Shown here: positions 1 to 6,409 of the stretch, piece by piece
How positions within the stretch are numbered: position 1 is the stretch's first letter
How the letters are laid out: every line of letters starts with the position of its first letter
Assembly: GCA_025350365.1 (NCBI GenBank)
Contig: JANXXY010000178.1
Coordinates: 1 to 6,609 of the forward strand
From: Bacteroidales bacterium
Lineage (GTDB): Bacteria > Bacteroidota > Bacteroidia > Bacteroidales > JAAUTT01
DNA: 6,609 nucleotides
Direction of reading: 5' to 3'
Translations under genes and position numbers: made by a program
The notes under the pieces: model-generated
The model's input: the letters and a program-made list of their open reading frames with translations, nothing else
Database searches by the model: none
Told to the model about the DNA's origin: nothing

Positions 1-107
1 TTTGCAACTACAATTGCGAAGCAAACTAATTTACACCGCATTTGCCAGTGTGCACTAAAAGCTGTATTTTGCAATGGCACAAAGTCAAAAAGATAAGGTT
101 AGCACCT

Positions 108-482
108 ATGCAAAGCATATACCATATACTGATCGCCGAAAACACCAAGTACAAGGTAACCTTTTCGGCCCTTGCCAACCAAACCTATGGCTTTGACATG
201 CCTGGCGAAAACCCTTCAGCGGGCAATTACAACCAAAAGATTATTGCAGGAAAATCAATCTCTGTTCCCTGGAAATCAATTGAAAATGGCTGCATCGACA
301 AGCTCGGTGCTACTATTGAGGGCAAACCAGCCGACTCCGTATTTTTTGCCCGCGAATCGGCCTCCATGGTCATGGTAGCCAAGGGAACCAATGAAAGCGA
401 TCGCCATCTAATGATTTCCGGCCAGCGCATTCTTGTCAAGCTTCCACTTTTTTTTTACAATTTCGAATTCCAGAATCTTTAA
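108..482 (+). CDS. Orphan hypothetical reading frame, probable gene fragment
   Basis: I do not recognise this protein. The frame is open from a stop at 27-29 to the stop at 480-482. The first ATG is at 108 (MQSIYHILIAENTKYKV...), and a TTG at 42 would add 22 residues of less natural composition. From about residue 10 to 105 the translation looks like a real beta-rich domain (NTKYKVTFSALANQ, then GKSISVPWKSI, then SVFFARESASMVMVAKG). There is no signal peptide, cysteine pattern or catalytic motif. The last 15 or so residues (LPLFFYNFEFQNL) are low-quality and lie close to transposase debris on the other strand, so the original C-terminus seems to be lost. Frame 1 is open from base 1 to a TAA at 94-96, so an upstream frameshift is also possible. 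It points away from the four-gene run and shares no context with it. It is most likely the remnant of a gene cut by the neighbouring insertion sequence; a genuine short gene is less likely. Confidence 0.35.
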   Translation: MQSIYHILIAENTKYKVTFSALANQTYGFDMPGENPSAGNYNQKIIAGKSISVPWKSIENGCIDKLGATIEGKPADSVFFARESASMVMVAKGTNESDRHLMISGQRILVKLPLFFYNFEFQNL

Positions 483-487
483 ACTCG

Positions 488-919
488 TTTTTTTAAGAAC
501 TTTTCTTATGGTTGTAATGTGAAATATTTTGACATGATTTTGTTCAACCATTTTATCGGCCAGCATGCGTCATGATCATCTGGCAAAGCCATCGGGAGCC
601 TTACTTCATGCTAAAGCCGTCAGATGGGTTTCAAAGTCACCATCGGCCTTTTTATGGAATACCCCAATTCCAGCCTTTCTCTCTAAAACTTTTTCAAAGC
701 TTCTTCAACAATTTCTTTTTAATCCTGTCAATAGTGCGCATTCTAACTTTTCATACCTCGTTAATGGTATGTTTGTGACCTTTTCGGAAAACTCACCGTC
801 GTCAGTATTGAGCCAGTTATGTGCATTTCTAAATTTCTCGTGCTATGATGCCCGTTATAAATGATGAAAAGGAGTTCGTCCATTTCTTAATTGATCAATG
901 TAACTTTGTATCTTTCCAT
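488..919 (-). pseudogene. Decayed IS630-family transposase, N-terminal part only
   Basis: The minus strand, read with several frame changes, gives a recognisable IS630-family transposase N-terminus. It starts at an ATG at 919 (MERYKVTL), then runs through DELLFIIYNGHHSTR, FRNAHNWLNTDDGEFSEKV, KVRMRTIDRIKKK, VEEAL, KVLERKAGIGVFHKKADGDF, SKAPDGFAR, RMLADKMVEQNHV and TTIRKVLKK. This is the helix-turn-helix region and the linker before the DDE nuclease; the nuclease domain itself is absent. Single-base frameshifts are needed near 833, 760, 710 and 693. In-frame stops occur early in the N-terminus (LIN*EMDE), at EV*KV, at 606-608 (where Cys is expected), at 576-578 (Trp expected) and at 570-572 (Leu expected). 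The copy is therefore long dead. Homology fades below about 488, where the orphan plus-strand frame begins. The family call rests on remembered consensus motifs, but the run of matching segments in the right order makes it fairly secure. Confidence 0.8.
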
Positions 920-954
920 TCATTTAGTTTTCAACAAAATAACACATTCGATGC

Positions 955-976
955 GTCATAGCAAAAGCGACATGAC
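955..976 (-). terminator. Weak hairpin just after the NIPSNAP stop codon
   Basis: GTCAT at 955-959 pairs with ATGAC at 972-976. An inner GC/GC pair surrounds an AAAA loop (963-966), and the two arms are joined by an asymmetric bulge. It sits 1 nt past the TAG of the NIPSNAP gene, where a terminator would be expected, but no T-run follows on the coding strand. It could equally be part of the terminal inverted repeat of the dead IS630 element, whose right end must lie between 919 and the NIPSNAP gene. Confidence 0.25.
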
Positions 977-977
977 A

Positions 978-1772
978 CTAAATTTGAGAAAAGGTAGTTG
1001 GTTTAAGGATCACATCGGTAATGCACGAAACAGTATCTGCATAAAATGGATCACTTTTTAATTTATCCCATTCAGGACTATCACGAAAAACATTCCATTT
1101 TTTATCCCTGTCGGCCATATCTTCGAAAACAAGCATGTATTGCAGGTTAGGCATTTGTGGCCCGGCAAGGGTTTCGGCAAACATTACTGGCTGCAATCCG
1201 CTCTTTTTGAAAATATCGATTTCGCCACCTTCGTTAAACATTTGAATTTTTCGTTTGGCAGCCAGTAGGCTATGACTTTCATACGTTCTTATTTCGTATA
1301 TTCTCGATTCTTTTTTGAGAAGATATTCAGGAACCTCTATTTGTGGAAGGTTATTAAATGTTCTAAGGATCGATTTTTCCATTTTTACAAAAGGGGCATC
1401 GCTTAAAGGAGCATTCAAAAACTTTTCTCCAACCAACAGAAAATCTTTGTCCTTTAGTAGATTTTCGTTGTCCGTATAAACAGCCTCTAATGTTTTGTGA
1501 GGAATTATCACATACAAAGATGGACCATTAGAGCCATAAACCATCGAAAAAATACCTACATTTTTTATTCCCAACCGATTGAGAGCAGGGATAGCAACGT
1601 CCTTATAGAAATCGGCAACAATACGCTGTTTAGAGCCTACATGGAGCTGATAATGAATTAACTCAATAAATTGATTTGGCTCTGCGGCTTTTGCATCAGT
1701 TCCGGCTTTCATACCCATCAATGGAAATACGCTCATTGCACCGGCGGCAGTTAAAAATTCGCTTCGTTTCAT
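978..1772 (-). CDS. NIPSNAP family protein, exported, two-domain
   Basis: The 264-residue protein is built from two ferredoxin-like alpha/beta units of the NIPSNAP type. The first covers about residues 35-135 (FIELIHYQLHVGSKQ, ending near FVKMEKSILRTF) and the second about 157-260. The second shows the typical opening RIYEIRTYES, the stretch MFAETLAGPQMPNLQYMLVF, and the C-terminal WNVFRDSPEWDKLKSDPFYAD. Duplicated NIPSNAP proteins of this length are common in Bacteroidota and Planctomycetota; their biochemical role is unknown. The N-terminus (MKRSEFLTAAGAMSVFPLMG, followed by an Ala-rich stretch to residue 30) has the shape of a Tat signal of the usual MKRREFL type, but the second arginine is serine. 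The ATG at 1772 is well placed at the head of this signal, and no Shine-Dalgarno sequence is present. It lies 74 nt downstream of the peptidase gene on the same strand, so read-through is possible. The family assignment is firm; the function is unknown. Confidence 0.88.
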   Translation of the reverse strand: MKRSEFLTAAGAMSVFPLMGMKAGTDAKAAEPNQFIELIHYQLHVGSKQRIVADFYKDVAIPALNRLGIKNVGIFSMVYGSNGPSLYVIIPHKTLEAVYTDNENLLKDKDFLLVGEKFLNAPLSDAPFVKMEKSILRTFNNLPQIEVPEYLLKKESRIYEIRTYESHSLLAAKRKIQMFNEGGEIDIFKKSGLQPVMFAETLAGPQMPNLQYMLVFEDMADRDKKWNVFRDSPEWDKLKSDPFYADTVSCITDVILKPTTFSQI

Positions 1773-1798
1773 GATTTTAGATTTATGATTTTAGATTG
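1771..1798. repeat. Tandem direct repeat, 2 x 14 bp, overlapping a start codon
   Basis: ATGATTTTAGATT occurs at 1771-1783 and again at 1785-1797, with period 14 and units differing only in the last base. The first copy overlaps the minus-strand start codon of the NIPSNAP gene (CAT at 1770-1772). The array therefore forms its immediate 5' leader and would determine the spacing to any upstream signal. Confidence 0.7.
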
Positions 1799-1846
1799 AA
1801 AAATGGTAGTGAACCAGGGAAGTGAAAAATCTTGATTTCCAAATCC

Positions 1847-3886
1847 CTACAAAAATGAATGTTCCTTTGAGTATATTCTCATCTGCCCAATGTAATCCGT
1901 CGGGTAGGTGATTTTTATATCTATAATTTCTCCGTTTTGTTCCACTGGAATATATACCGGATTAATAAATCCTGCATAAGGAGCAAGGTTAAGCTTTTTG
2001 AAACGTTCCAACACTTCGTTGTGCAGAGTTTGATCTACTTTTACACCGTATGTTTCTACGAGCAACTTTCCCGCTTCGTAGTCTCCTTCGGATTTTATGC
2101 GTTGCACTTCTTTCAGCAATTCACCGAAAAGCTGGCGTAGTTTTCCAAAATCGTTGATCAGGAAATACGTTTTTGCGTTTTTGTTTACCCTTTCAATAAT
2201 TCTTTCAGATTTACCTTTTTCGAAGCACCATTGGGCAATTAACTGGCGGTTACGCATATGGGCTTCTTCGATGTTTTTCCCGGGTTGGATGCGTGTTAAT
2301 TGTGTTAGAAGACCGTTTTTTATGTATTTGATGTACTCCGCTTCAGCAGCAGTGGTATCGGGCAATAATTTTAGATTTACCAACTGAGGATCCATTAAAT
2401 AGTACAAAGCAAATAAGTCCGCACGTGTTTCTTCGAGTGTCGACTGGTAATTTTTCAGTGCATCCGTTTTTACATTTGGAAGCAATTGACCGGAACCATG
2501 ACCGAGACATTCGTGTAAATCGGTATGCAGGTTATCGGTAACATAACCATATTTATTCACAAGGTCAACTTCGGACTGATTGTACGAAAACTCTTCGAGA
2601 AAACCATTTCCTTTGGCGGCCTGATCATAGGCATATGTAATGTTATCGATGGTAACAGATTTTGAACCATGTTCCTTGCGAATCCAATCAGCATTTGGGA
2701 GGTTAATGCCAATGGCAGTGGCCGGATAGTTGTCGCCACCCATTTGAGCCATGTTAATGACTTTAGCAGAAACGCCTTTTACTACTTTTTTTCTGAAACG
2801 ACTAGCAACGGGAGAGTGATCCTCGAACCATTGGGCATTGGCACTGATGATTTCGGTTCGGTGGGTAGCTTCGATATTTTTAAAGTTTACAATTCCTTCC
2901 CAGGTTGCTTTCATGCCTAGCGGATCCTCATAGTTTTCGATGAACCCGTTGACGAAATCCACGTTAGAACTAAGATCCTTCACCCAAAGGACATTATAAT
3001 CGTCCCATGTTTTCAGATTACCGGTTTTATAAAAAACAACCAGTTTAAGAATGGTGTTTTTTTGTACATCATTTTCAGCTACTGTTGCAGCTTTATCAAG
3101 CCATTTTACAATTTCGGCTATGGCGGATCCATAAACGCCATCAATTTTATAAACTTTCTCAACAATTTTACCATTTTCCTTTACCAGCTTGGAGTTTAAC
3201 CCATACGAAACTGGTTCGGGATCGTCCTTCTTTTGTATTTTTGCATAAAAATCTTCCACTTCCTTTTGCGAAACACCATCATAGAAGTTTACGGCCGAGT
3301 TTTTAACCATATCGATATCCGAATTCTGGTTAACTTTTTTTGAAAGATGTTTAGGATCGAACATCACAGGCATGATGACCGTCAATAATTGATCCAATGT
3401 TTCGCCCTGTTTTAATGGCATACCGACAGCTGCACTTTTCAAGATGAGCTCTTTAAAATATTCCTGCGAAAAACCAGGCAGAAATTTATCGGATGAGTAA
3501 TGATGATATATTCCGTTGGAGAACCAAACACGTTTGAGATAAACCACGAATTTAGCAAAATCGGATGAGTTTCGATCACCGCTATAGGTGTCGTAAATAT
3601 TTTCGAGTGTCCTCCGAATGACGAGATTGTATTTTCCGTTTTGGTCGAAGATGATATCGCGGCCTGCAATTGTTGCCTGGCTCAGGTAATAAATAAGTTT
3701 CTTTTGATTTACACTCAGGGAATCGAAACCTGGTACCTGATAACGAAGAATTTTCAGATCGGCAAACTGTTCAACCAGATAATTAAAGGTATCAGTTTCC
3801 TGCGACGTACTTTCCTGTTTATGTGAGCCATTGCATGAGCAAAACATTCCTGTCATAAGCATTGAAATAAAAAGATATAATTTCAT
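1847..3886 (-). CDS. Dipeptidyl-peptidase III (zinc metallopeptidase M49), predicted lipoprotein
   Basis: This 679-residue enzyme of family M49 removes dipeptides from the N-termini of short peptides. The zinc site is complete: HECLGH at 458-463 gives two histidine ligands and the catalytic Glu459, and LEETRAD at 484-490 gives the third ligand, Glu486. The 28-residue spacing between the first His and that Glu is the one known for Bacteroides DPP III and is shorter than in the human enzyme. IENYEDPLG at 316-324 matches the conserved M49 region carrying the transition-state Tyr (here probably Tyr319), and AHMRNRQLI at 542-550 carries the conserved active-site His (His543). The length is full. 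The N-terminus MKLYLFISMLMTGMFCSC, followed by NGSHKQES, is a short hydrophobic signal with a plausible lipobox cysteine at 18 (or 16), which suggests an envelope-anchored enzyme. The ATG at 3886 fits this signal. The gene follows the DUF6807 gene by 60 nt and precedes NIPSNAP by 74 nt. The family is very secure; the lipoprotein call is moderate. Confidence 0.95.
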   Translation of the reverse strand: MKLYLFISMLMTGMFCSCNGSHKQESTSQETDTFNYLVEQFADLKILRYQVPGFDSLSVNQKKLIYYLSQATIAGRDIIFDQNGKYNLVIRRTLENIYDTYSGDRNSSDFAKFVVYLKRVWFSNGIYHHYSSDKFLPGFSQEYFKELILKSAAVGMPLKQGETLDQLLTVIMPVMFDPKHLSKKVNQNSDIDMVKNSAVNFYDGVSQKEVEDFYAKIQKKDDPEPVSYGLNSKLVKENGKIVEKVYKIDGVYGSAIAEIVKWLDKAATVAENDVQKNTILKLVVFYKTGNLKTWDDYNVLWVKDLSSNVDFVNGFIENYEDPLGMKATWEGIVNFKNIEATHRTEIISANAQWFEDHSPVASRFRKKVVKGVSAKVINMAQMGGDNYPATAIGINLPNADWIRKEHGSKSVTIDNITYAYDQAAKGNGFLEEFSYNQSEVDLVNKYGYVTDNLHTDLHECLGHGSGQLLPNVKTDALKNYQSTLEETRADLFALYYLMDPQLVNLKLLPDTTAAEAEYIKYIKNGLLTQLTRIQPGKNIEEAHMRNRQLIAQWCFEKGKSERIIERVNKNAKTYFLINDFGKLRQLFGELLKEVQRIKSEGDYEAGKLLVETYGVKVDQTLHNEVLERFKKLNLAPYAGFINPVYIPVEQNGEIIDIKITYPTDYIGQMRIYSKEHSFL

Positions 3887-3922
3887 TTGGATAGGGATTA
3901 AATAGGAAATATGAGTCAGGAG

Positions 3923-3943
3923 AAAAGTGCCCAGACGACTTTT
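3923..3943 (-). terminator. Weak terminator-like hairpin between DUF6807 and DPP III genes
   Basis: AAAAGT at 3923-3928 is a perfect inverted match to ACTTTT at 3938-3943, separated by 9 nt. It starts within 4 nt of the DUF6807 stop codon. The 3' arm ends in TTTT on the coding strand. With five A-T pairs out of six, the stem is too weak for a confident terminator. If it works at all, it would partly separate the first two genes from the peptidase gene. Confidence 0.22.
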
Positions 3944-3946
3944 TAC

Positions 3947-5008
3947 CTACTTGTTAAACTCCGTAAATTCTTTATTCATTGCTTCATCACTAAGGAAACT
4001 ACCTGATTTTACCAGAATACGATGATGAAATGTAATGGATTTTCCTGGCGCAAGCGAATAAACAAATTCCTTTTCCTTTGGGTTGTATACTTTAGCTCCC
4101 AGGTTATTTACCGAAAAAAGCCCGTAACCACGTGCATGCCAGTGTGCTGGATATCCAATATTTTTTTTATTATCGATCATGGCAATGGTGATAGGCTCGC
4201 TTCCCTTGGTTGCTGATAATTTAAACCAATCGGCCTGTGCTCCCCAAACAGCGCCTTTTTCAATGCCTTTACTGTTTCGGTACACACCATTAACACCTAC
4301 GTTATTCAATGCAGCCACGGTGGTTGGATTGCCATTGGCATCGGTAAACTTTTCAGCTTTGTCGGATGGTTCTTCAAAAGCTCTGTCAACACGAATAGCC
4401 ATCATTCCTTCTTTGTTATCTTTAAAAGTTACTTTCGATGATTCTGCTGTCAGCGTGGTGGTTCGATCGATTCTTCGAAGGGTTGCATCACCTGTAAATA
4501 CAAATGTTGATACTTCCACCAACAGAATAGTCCCTTTGGAGTCGACCCAATTTGATTTTACCTTCAGAATGCCTTTTTCTTTGCCTGATTTTGCTTCAAG
4601 AACTGCCTGATGACGAATGGAACCATACATGTTTTTTTTATCCGCAGTAATGGCATAGGAATTATTCCAGAAATCGAGACCGTTTACATCGCCAAAATTA
4701 AACCACAGCCCAATATGGTGCGGGTGATCAACCCTTTCGCCTGGTCGGGGATTGCGTGGAAATCCTCGGGTAATTAAGGTTCCTTCCGAGGTGTAAATCG
4801 GAAATAACACAGGTTTTTCAAGATCTTCCGGATAAATATAAGAGGTGAATAACTTTCCATCAAAAAGAATATCAACCTTTTTGTCCTTTTCGGAAGAAAT
4901 GATTTCAATTCCTTTTTTTGGTTGAGCTTTCAAAATTGTTGTGATGAATAAAATGAGCAGGGAGATAAAAATCCCTGCTTTAAAATTAGTTCCACAAAAG
5001 TGTGTCAT
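3947..5008 (-). CDS. DUF6807 ('PmoA') family secreted protein
   Basis: The 353-residue protein belongs to the family labelled 'methane oxygenase PmoA' or DUF6807. That label does not imply methane oxidation: the protein is a predicted soluble beta-rich fold often found near sugar oxidoreductases. Residues 9-29 form a hydrophobic signal peptide with likely cleavage after KAQ, so it should act in the periplasm. The family signatures are GERVDHPHHIGLWFNFGDVN at 90-109 with a histidine cluster (His95, His97, His98), and GYPAHWHARGYGLFSVNN at 285-302 with His289 and His291. Both sets are candidate metal- or substrate-binding residues. The C-terminus ends in a beta strand ending FHHRILV and a short helix. 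The start is 15 nt after the oxidoreductase stop, without a Shine-Dalgarno sequence, so the two genes are almost certainly co-transcribed. The substrate is unknown; a role in modifying or binding a saccharide is an inference from the neighbour. Confidence 0.9.
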   Translation of the reverse strand: MTHFCGTNFKAGIFISLLILFITTILKAQPKKGIEIISSEKDKKVDILFDGKLFTSYIYPEDLEKPVLFPIYTSEGTLITRGFPRNPRPGERVDHPHHIGLWFNFGDVNGLDFWNNSYAITADKKNMYGSIRHQAVLEAKSGKEKGILKVKSNWVDSKGTILLVEVSTFVFTGDATLRRIDRTTTLTAESSKVTFKDNKEGMMAIRVDRAFEEPSDKAEKFTDANGNPTTVAALNNVGVNGVYRNSKGIEKGAVWGAQADWFKLSATKGSEPITIAMIDNKKNIGYPAHWHARGYGLFSVNNLGAKVYNPKEKEFVYSLAPGKSITFHHRILVKSGSFLSDEAMNKEFTEFNK

Positions 5009-5023
5009 AATCTGTTATGTAAA

Positions 5024-6379
5024 TTAGTATTTAAATACTTTACCACCAGCCATCACTTCCTGAGTTTTTTCATCGAAAGTAGTACGCATACCGGTTTGAT
5101 AAGCGGCATTAGCCATTACGCAAGCGATTGCATGGTTAAATCCGGCTTCAACAGGAGCGTTGGTTTGTTTTTTTGAACGGATACATTCCATCCAGTTACG
5201 CACATGCGCCGAAGTAGACGAGTCACCACTGGTATTTGAACCGGTTGCCATGGCTACCTTGGGTAATTCATATTCCTTAAGGAGGTTTTCATTTAATTTC
5301 ATTGCTTTTGCCTCACCTGCACGTAGGCCGCCTTCGGGAGTTACCTTGTTGGTATCAAGATTGAGCATTCCTCCATTTGAATAATACAATTCCTTTGTTC
5401 CTCCTGCTGAATTGCTGAAACGCGAAGAATAAACCACCTGAAATCCTTTGGAAGAATCGTCAGGCGAACCATATTCGAAAACAGCGGTTAACGTGTCAGC
5501 ATTTTTACGACCGTCTTTCCATTGATAAATACCACCATTCGCTGATACACTTCTTGGATGACTTAATCCGGTAAACCAATGTACAGTGTCAATTTGGTGG
5601 CACATCCATTGACCCGGGATTCCCGATGAATATGGCCAGAATAATCGATATTCGAGGTATTTCCGTGGATCCCATTGTTCGAACGGACGATTCATTAAAT
5701 AGCGTTTCCAATCAGTATCTGTTTCCTTGATGGATGATACCAGTTCCGGCCTTCTCCAGCGACCTGGTTGATTTACATTCCAACTCATTTCGCACATCAC
5801 AATATCGCCAAATTTACCCGATTTGATATATTCGTTGGCAGCAATATAATTGGCAGTACTTCGGCGTTGCGATCCAATCTGAACAACGTTGTTATTTGCC
5901 TTACAAGCTTTCAGGGCAGCTTTGGCATCGTCCATTGTTTCAGCAAATGGTTTCTCGCAATAAGCATCTTTCTTGTGATTAGAAGCCTCAGCCAAAATTA
6001 ATGCATGTTGAAAATCTGCTGTCGAGATAATAACTGCATCGAAGTCCTTACGGTCATATAATTCATCGTTGTTGCGGCAAAGAGCAACATCCCAGCCAGC
6101 TTTGTTTTTGATAAACTCTTTGCCCTCATCACGACGACGATTCCAAAGGTCAGAAATGGCTACCATTTCGAAGTTAAGTTCTTTGGCATGATCCATAAAA
6201 CATGGAAATAAAGAGCTACGAAAGCGGTCGGAAAATCCGATTACCGCAACGCGCACTTTTTCGTTTGCACCCATAATGCGGCCATAACTTTTAGCGTTCA
6301 TACCAATAGCCGCGCCACCAATGGCTAAACCGGCTGTTCCTGTAGTAATTTTTTTAATAAAATCTCTTCTGTTTTCCAT
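5024..6379 (-). CDS. Gfo/Idh/MocA family oxidoreductase, Tat-exported
   Basis: This 451-residue protein has an N-terminal Rossmann fold (about 41-165) and a C-terminal alpha/beta substrate domain. Family members oxidise or reduce a hydroxyl of sugars and polyols with a nicotinamide cofactor. MENRRDFIKK (twin Arg at 4-5) plus the Gly/Ala-rich stretch to about residue 30 is a Tat signal, consistent with export of a protein folded around its cofactor. The EKP motif is CEKP at 141-144, and the catalytic helix is HQIDTVHW at 261-268 with His261 and Asp264. Asp77 at the end of strand 2 suggests NAD rather than NADP. The dinucleotide loop is unusual: VIGFSDRFR replaces two glycines of GxGxxG. An alternative is a glycosidase of the GH109 kind, which shares this fold and Tat export; I see no motif that decides. 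The ATG at 6379 heads the Tat signal. The gene opens the minus-strand run, and its upstream region is the repeat array. Confidence 0.93.
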   Translation of the reverse strand: MENRRDFIKKITTGTAGLAIGGAAIGMNAKSYGRIMGANEKVRVAVIGFSDRFRSSLFPCFMDHAKELNFEMVAISDLWNRRRDEGKEFIKNKAGWDVALCRNNDELYDRKDFDAVIISTADFQHALILAEASNHKKDAYCEKPFAETMDDAKAALKACKANNNVVQIGSQRRSTANYIAANEYIKSGKFGDIVMCEMSWNVNQPGRWRRPELVSSIKETDTDWKRYLMNRPFEQWDPRKYLEYRLFWPYSSGIPGQWMCHQIDTVHWFTGLSHPRSVSANGGIYQWKDGRKNADTLTAVFEYGSPDDSSKGFQVVYSSRFSNSAGGTKELYYSNGGMLNLDTNKVTPEGGLRAGEAKAMKLNENLLKEYELPKVAMATGSNTSGDSSTSAHVRNWMECIRSKKQTNAPVEAGFNHAIACVMANAAYQTGMRTTFDEKTQEVMAGGKVFKY

Positions 6380-6409
6380 AGTTAGTTATTTAAAAGAAAT
6401 AAGTTTAAA

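Noticed and set aside
227..439. Minus-strand 70-residue frame as the continuation of the IS630 transposase
   Set aside because: It contains none of the expected IS630 DDE-domain motifs and is antisense to the more protein-like plus-strand frame.
565..864. Plus-strand open frame of 99 residues starting MRHDHLAKPSG
   Set aside because: It is antisense to the decayed IS630 transposase, whose motifs are recognisable on the minus strand, so this frame is a shadow.
4179..4610. Plus-strand open frame of 143 residues inside the DUF6807 gene
   Set aside because: It is fully antisense to a clear family member with conserved motifs, and its composition (Ser/Leu/Val-rich, no domain) is that of a shadow frame.
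3947..5008. A particulate methane monooxygenase subunit, as the family nickname PmoA would suggest
   Set aside because: True PmoA is a multi-pass membrane protein encoded with pmoB and pmoC. This protein has one signal peptide, a soluble beta-rich body and no such neighbours.
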